Assembly (NCBI GenBank): GCA_014549065.1
Contig: JACDOX010000012.1
Location: 9,929,413 to 9,993,412 of the forward strand
DNA length: 64,000 bases
Direction: 5' to 3'
DNA from: Cardinalis cardinalis
Lineage: Eukaryota > Chordata > Aves > Passeriformes > Cardinalidae
The notes under the pieces were generated by a model that saw only the letters and a list, made by a program, of their open reading frames with translations, searched no databases and was not told where the DNA came from. Both the position numbers and the translations under genes were made by a program. Below are positions 61,398-64,000 of this stretch, in pieces. The stretch's first letter is position 1, and each line of letters begins with the position of its first letter.

Positions 61398-61845
61398 TGA
61401 TACCAAAAGATTTTTTGCTTTTTATATATTTTTCATAAATTCTTAGCTCTGTAGACTGGTGTTGTATAGTTGTATAGTATCAGCTAAATTCAGTACTCTG
61501 TTAGACAAACATATTCCTGGAATCTTGTTTGAATCTTCTTCAGTNGACCAAGGCTGTCACTTTCTAATGTATTTAGACATAAACAGCGTGGGGCTAGAAG
61601 CCAGAGGGGAGGCTACAGTAGGGGCAAGAGAGGGAATTACTTCATTAACTGTATTTCTAATTGGTGATTCTTGTCAATTATGCTAATTTGCCAAACTTAT
61701 AAAAGCACTGAAGCCCTTTTATAAGCGCTGAATGCACGTGTGCACATATATGCATAAATGCATCTGGAGGACTTTCAAGAAATGGCGACCACTTTTATAA
61801 TTTTAATCTTGTTTGGCTTATGATTTTAAGGCAGAAAACATATCA
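61398..61845. mobile_element. LTR-like element with TG...CA ends, inserted in CR1
   Basis: The 448-base insert begins TGATACCAAAAG and ends AGAAAACATATCA. ATAG precedes it (61394-61397) and NTAG follows it (61846-61849), consistent with a 4-bp target-site duplication if the N is A. Inside, two TATA-type boxes lie as perfect inverted 10-mers (CTTATAAAAG, 61696-61705; CTTTTATAAG, 61716-61725). No coding capacity is visible and I cannot name the family. Direction is undetermined because of the symmetrical TATA boxes and the lack of a clear AATAAA. Confidence 0.62.
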
Positions 61846-61849
61846 NTAG

Positions 61850-62115
61850 AAAAAGCAGTAATGGGTACAAGNTGAAGGAGGGGAAATTTAGGTTAAATAT
61901 TAGGAAGAAATTTTTCACTTTTAGGGTGGTTAGACCCTGGAACAGGTTGCCCAGAGATGTTGTGGACACCTCAGTTCCACATTTGGAAGTGTTCACAATC
62001 AGATCAGAGGAGACCTTGAGCAACTTGATCTAGCNGGAGGTGTCCCTGCCCACAGCAGGGGGCATTGGGACTAGATGATCTTTAAGGTCCGTTCCAACTC
62101 CTCAAAGTTCTGTGA
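61850..62115 (+). mobile_element. CR1 LINE 3' end, right half of the split copy
   Basis: Resumes with GCAGTAATGGGTACAAG, then GGAGGGGAAATTTAGGTTA, GACCCTGGAACAGGTTGCCC, AGAGATGTTGTGGACACC, GGGACTAGATGATCTTTAAG and the tail TCCGTTCCAACTCC...TTCTGTGA. Together with 61255-61397 it forms one CR1 3' end in correct order. Confidence 0.93.
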
Positions 62116-64000
62116 TTTTATCTTTCTTGCAGATTCTATGGAATCAACCATCATCCAATCTACTTTTATTANATTCTTGCTTATTTTCTGTAACATGATA
62201 TAAAAGGTAATGTAGTATTTAAATCATCCATCATATTAACAAGAATAGGATTTTTATCCTATGTTATAATTCCAGTACTAATATTTTAAGATCAAATNAA
62301 AATTACTCAATTAAATGAAATCATTCATGAAATATGAATGGATTTCACCCTCCTTTACATTTAATCAATTTTCTTAGAGTTAGAAGCTCAAAAACCAGAT
62401 TTTACTTTCAAATGTTTGACATTTTTACTGTGAGTCTTCATGCTTTGTTGCCTATATATGGAAAAATGNTCTTTGCCTTCTTTCTAAAAAGTATGATGAT
62501 TCCACTCATTTTGTTTTACAAAGGCCATAGGAGTACACAGGCACTTAGAACTAGCCCTCTTTTCTTCGGAGTTTCAAAAGTGAAGATTTGTGCATTCCAT
62601 AAAAATAATTTATTTAGGCCTTTCTCTATTATATACTAGAAACAATAAGTGACATTTTTGATTAATGGGATTTGACATGACCTGTCTCACTTGGAAATTT
62701 CAAAAAAGGAATGCTGCTCAATATTAGTCTATCAGAAATGACACACATGTCACCATGTGATTAGCTTTCTGGACAAGGCCCAGGCATAGCCTCATTTCCT
62801 TGGGCATAAAAACACTGACACTAAGGAAAAAAGGATGATGCCTGTCATGTTCTCCTTTTCTCCACCAAAACTCTTCCAAAAAGCCTTTAGGGTTTTACTT
62901 CTCTCTTCCAAGAGACTACAAAAGGATATTTGTTCAACACTTTTCTGTGAGAGATGTACTATTTGTCGAACTGAGCTCACCTTTGGAAAAATGTTTTTGA
63001 TATCCTAAAAAATTNTGGTTCACTGAGGGATTCTTACAAAGCTGAAGGGGAAAATAGAGATATATGCTTGGATATACACACAAATGTTCACACAGTTTTC
63101 TTTAATTATATAATTTGCACACTGTTCTGGATACCCAATATAACAATTAACTATTGTAATTATGTAGTTTATTTTGTAATGGTTTTAATCAGTACCATAA
63201 GAGTTAACAAAAACTACAGAAAGAACACTAAATAATTCAATTTCAATATTCTTTATTGTGATATAAGAAATGTATTAGTAAATAATTTTTTAGGCATGAT
63301 AGAGTATATAGACATGTATAAACGAGCATATGCCTATATTATATATGTACATGCAAGGACTCACACACAGGTTTCATTGCAATTATTTTTTCCTCGAGAA
63401 CATATGAAAACAAGAAAATTGTGAGAGCAAGGATGCTTTTCAGTGACAATAACACCTTTAGAAATCATTATTTTCAGCCATTCACATGTTTCAGACAGCA
63501 AAAAGCNTTAGAAGTGTGTAAATGCCTTCCAAGATGGTATCTGACATTGGGTAGAATAGGAGTACTTTTTGTGCTTTTTGGATTTTACAGCAAAAGATAT
63601 GAGAGACTGTAAGAACACCTATAAATTGTTTCTGACTTTTAGTTCAGAATCAATATTAGACAATGGCAGTAATTTTCATATAATTATATGGGTTGAGCCT
63701 CTTTTCAAGGGGGTAATATGACTTAAAATGCTTTTCACCTTGGCAACAACTTGTACTTTGTAGTGTTTCACACAATGACAGCAGGACTTAAAGTTTGGAA
63801 GAAGGTCAACTCTTCAGACAGTGATGCCTTGGGGATACCAGAAATTGTTCCACTTCTCAGTCTGTAAAGCTACTGGCATCCCAAATAGTCACAAAGCACT
63901 TCAGTGCCTTAGGCTATTTCAAAGTCAGAGCTTCTTCATTCTTATTAAAATACATGTACACTGCTTAATAAGAAATAGTCTTTTAACAAGAGTATATTAT
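62116..64000. other. Unique noncoding DNA
   Basis: AT-rich sequence to the window end with no recognised repeat or gene. The longest frame (62334-62639, 101 codons with an N) has no domain signature. Confidence 0.5.

Noticed and set aside
1..64000. Isolated single N bases every few hundred bases
   Set aside because: They show no link to sequence features and look like masked ambiguous or heterozygous positions in the assembly rather than biology.
1..64000. CRISPR arrays, rRNA or tRNA genes, bacterial or phage operons
   Set aside because: No spaced direct repeats, no cloverleaf with intact promoter boxes, and no dense coding. The content is that of a vertebrate nuclear genome.

Overview
This 64 kb window looks like AT-rich, gene-poor nuclear DNA from a bird, most likely a songbird. 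The evidence is the repeat content. There are at least eleven CR1 non-LTR retrotransposon fragments, several with the typical avian 3' end, and about nine or ten solo-LTR-like elements whose sequence resembles endogenous-retrovirus LTR families common in passerines. There are no bacterial-style operons, rRNAs, tRNAs or CRISPR arrays. I found no multi-exon protein-coding gene, so the window is probably a gene desert or part of a very large intron. Repeat family calls come from recognition of the sequence, not from a database search.

Layout. From 1 to 9366 the DNA is unique and AT-rich, with one modest reverse-strand reading frame (7788-8138) as the only coding candidate. From 9367 to 11115 there is an assembly gap, an (AAGG)n microsatellite and two LTR-like blocks. 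From 11116 to 20949 there are CR1 tails and two LTRs (15180-15740, minus; 16520-16940, plus). From 20950 to 22517 a CR1 reverse-transcriptase fragment runs directly into a 1.28 kb LTR that carries a 40-bp minisatellite. From 25941 to 32059 two LTRs of one family flank a CR1 endonuclease fragment; the core promoter segment of the first LTR is inverted relative to the second. From 36642 to 37072 there is a CR1 copy whose two parts lie in opposite orientations, as expected from twin priming. From 40281 to 51141 there are three plus-strand CR1 3' ends, a short minus-strand tail and two more LTRs. From 53695 to 55214 there is a second long LTR of the 21 kb type, and from 57205 to 58269 a minus-strand LTR. 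From 61255 to 62115 a CR1 copy is split by a 448-bp LTR-like element with TG...CA ends.

Nothing here behaves as a working pathway. The CR1 pieces are 5'-truncated and carry stops, and the LTRs appear solo, with no gag, pol or env remnant between matching pairs. What is informative is the insertion history: nested elements, an LTR inside a CR1, an inverted promoter core and a possible twin-primed CR1. Several unique stretches (about 17980-18300, 38000-38330, 42960-43260 and 59080-59360) look like possible conserved regulatory elements, but that is only an impression without alignments. Isolated single N bases occur roughly every few hundred bases throughout and are treated as assembly or masking artefacts.
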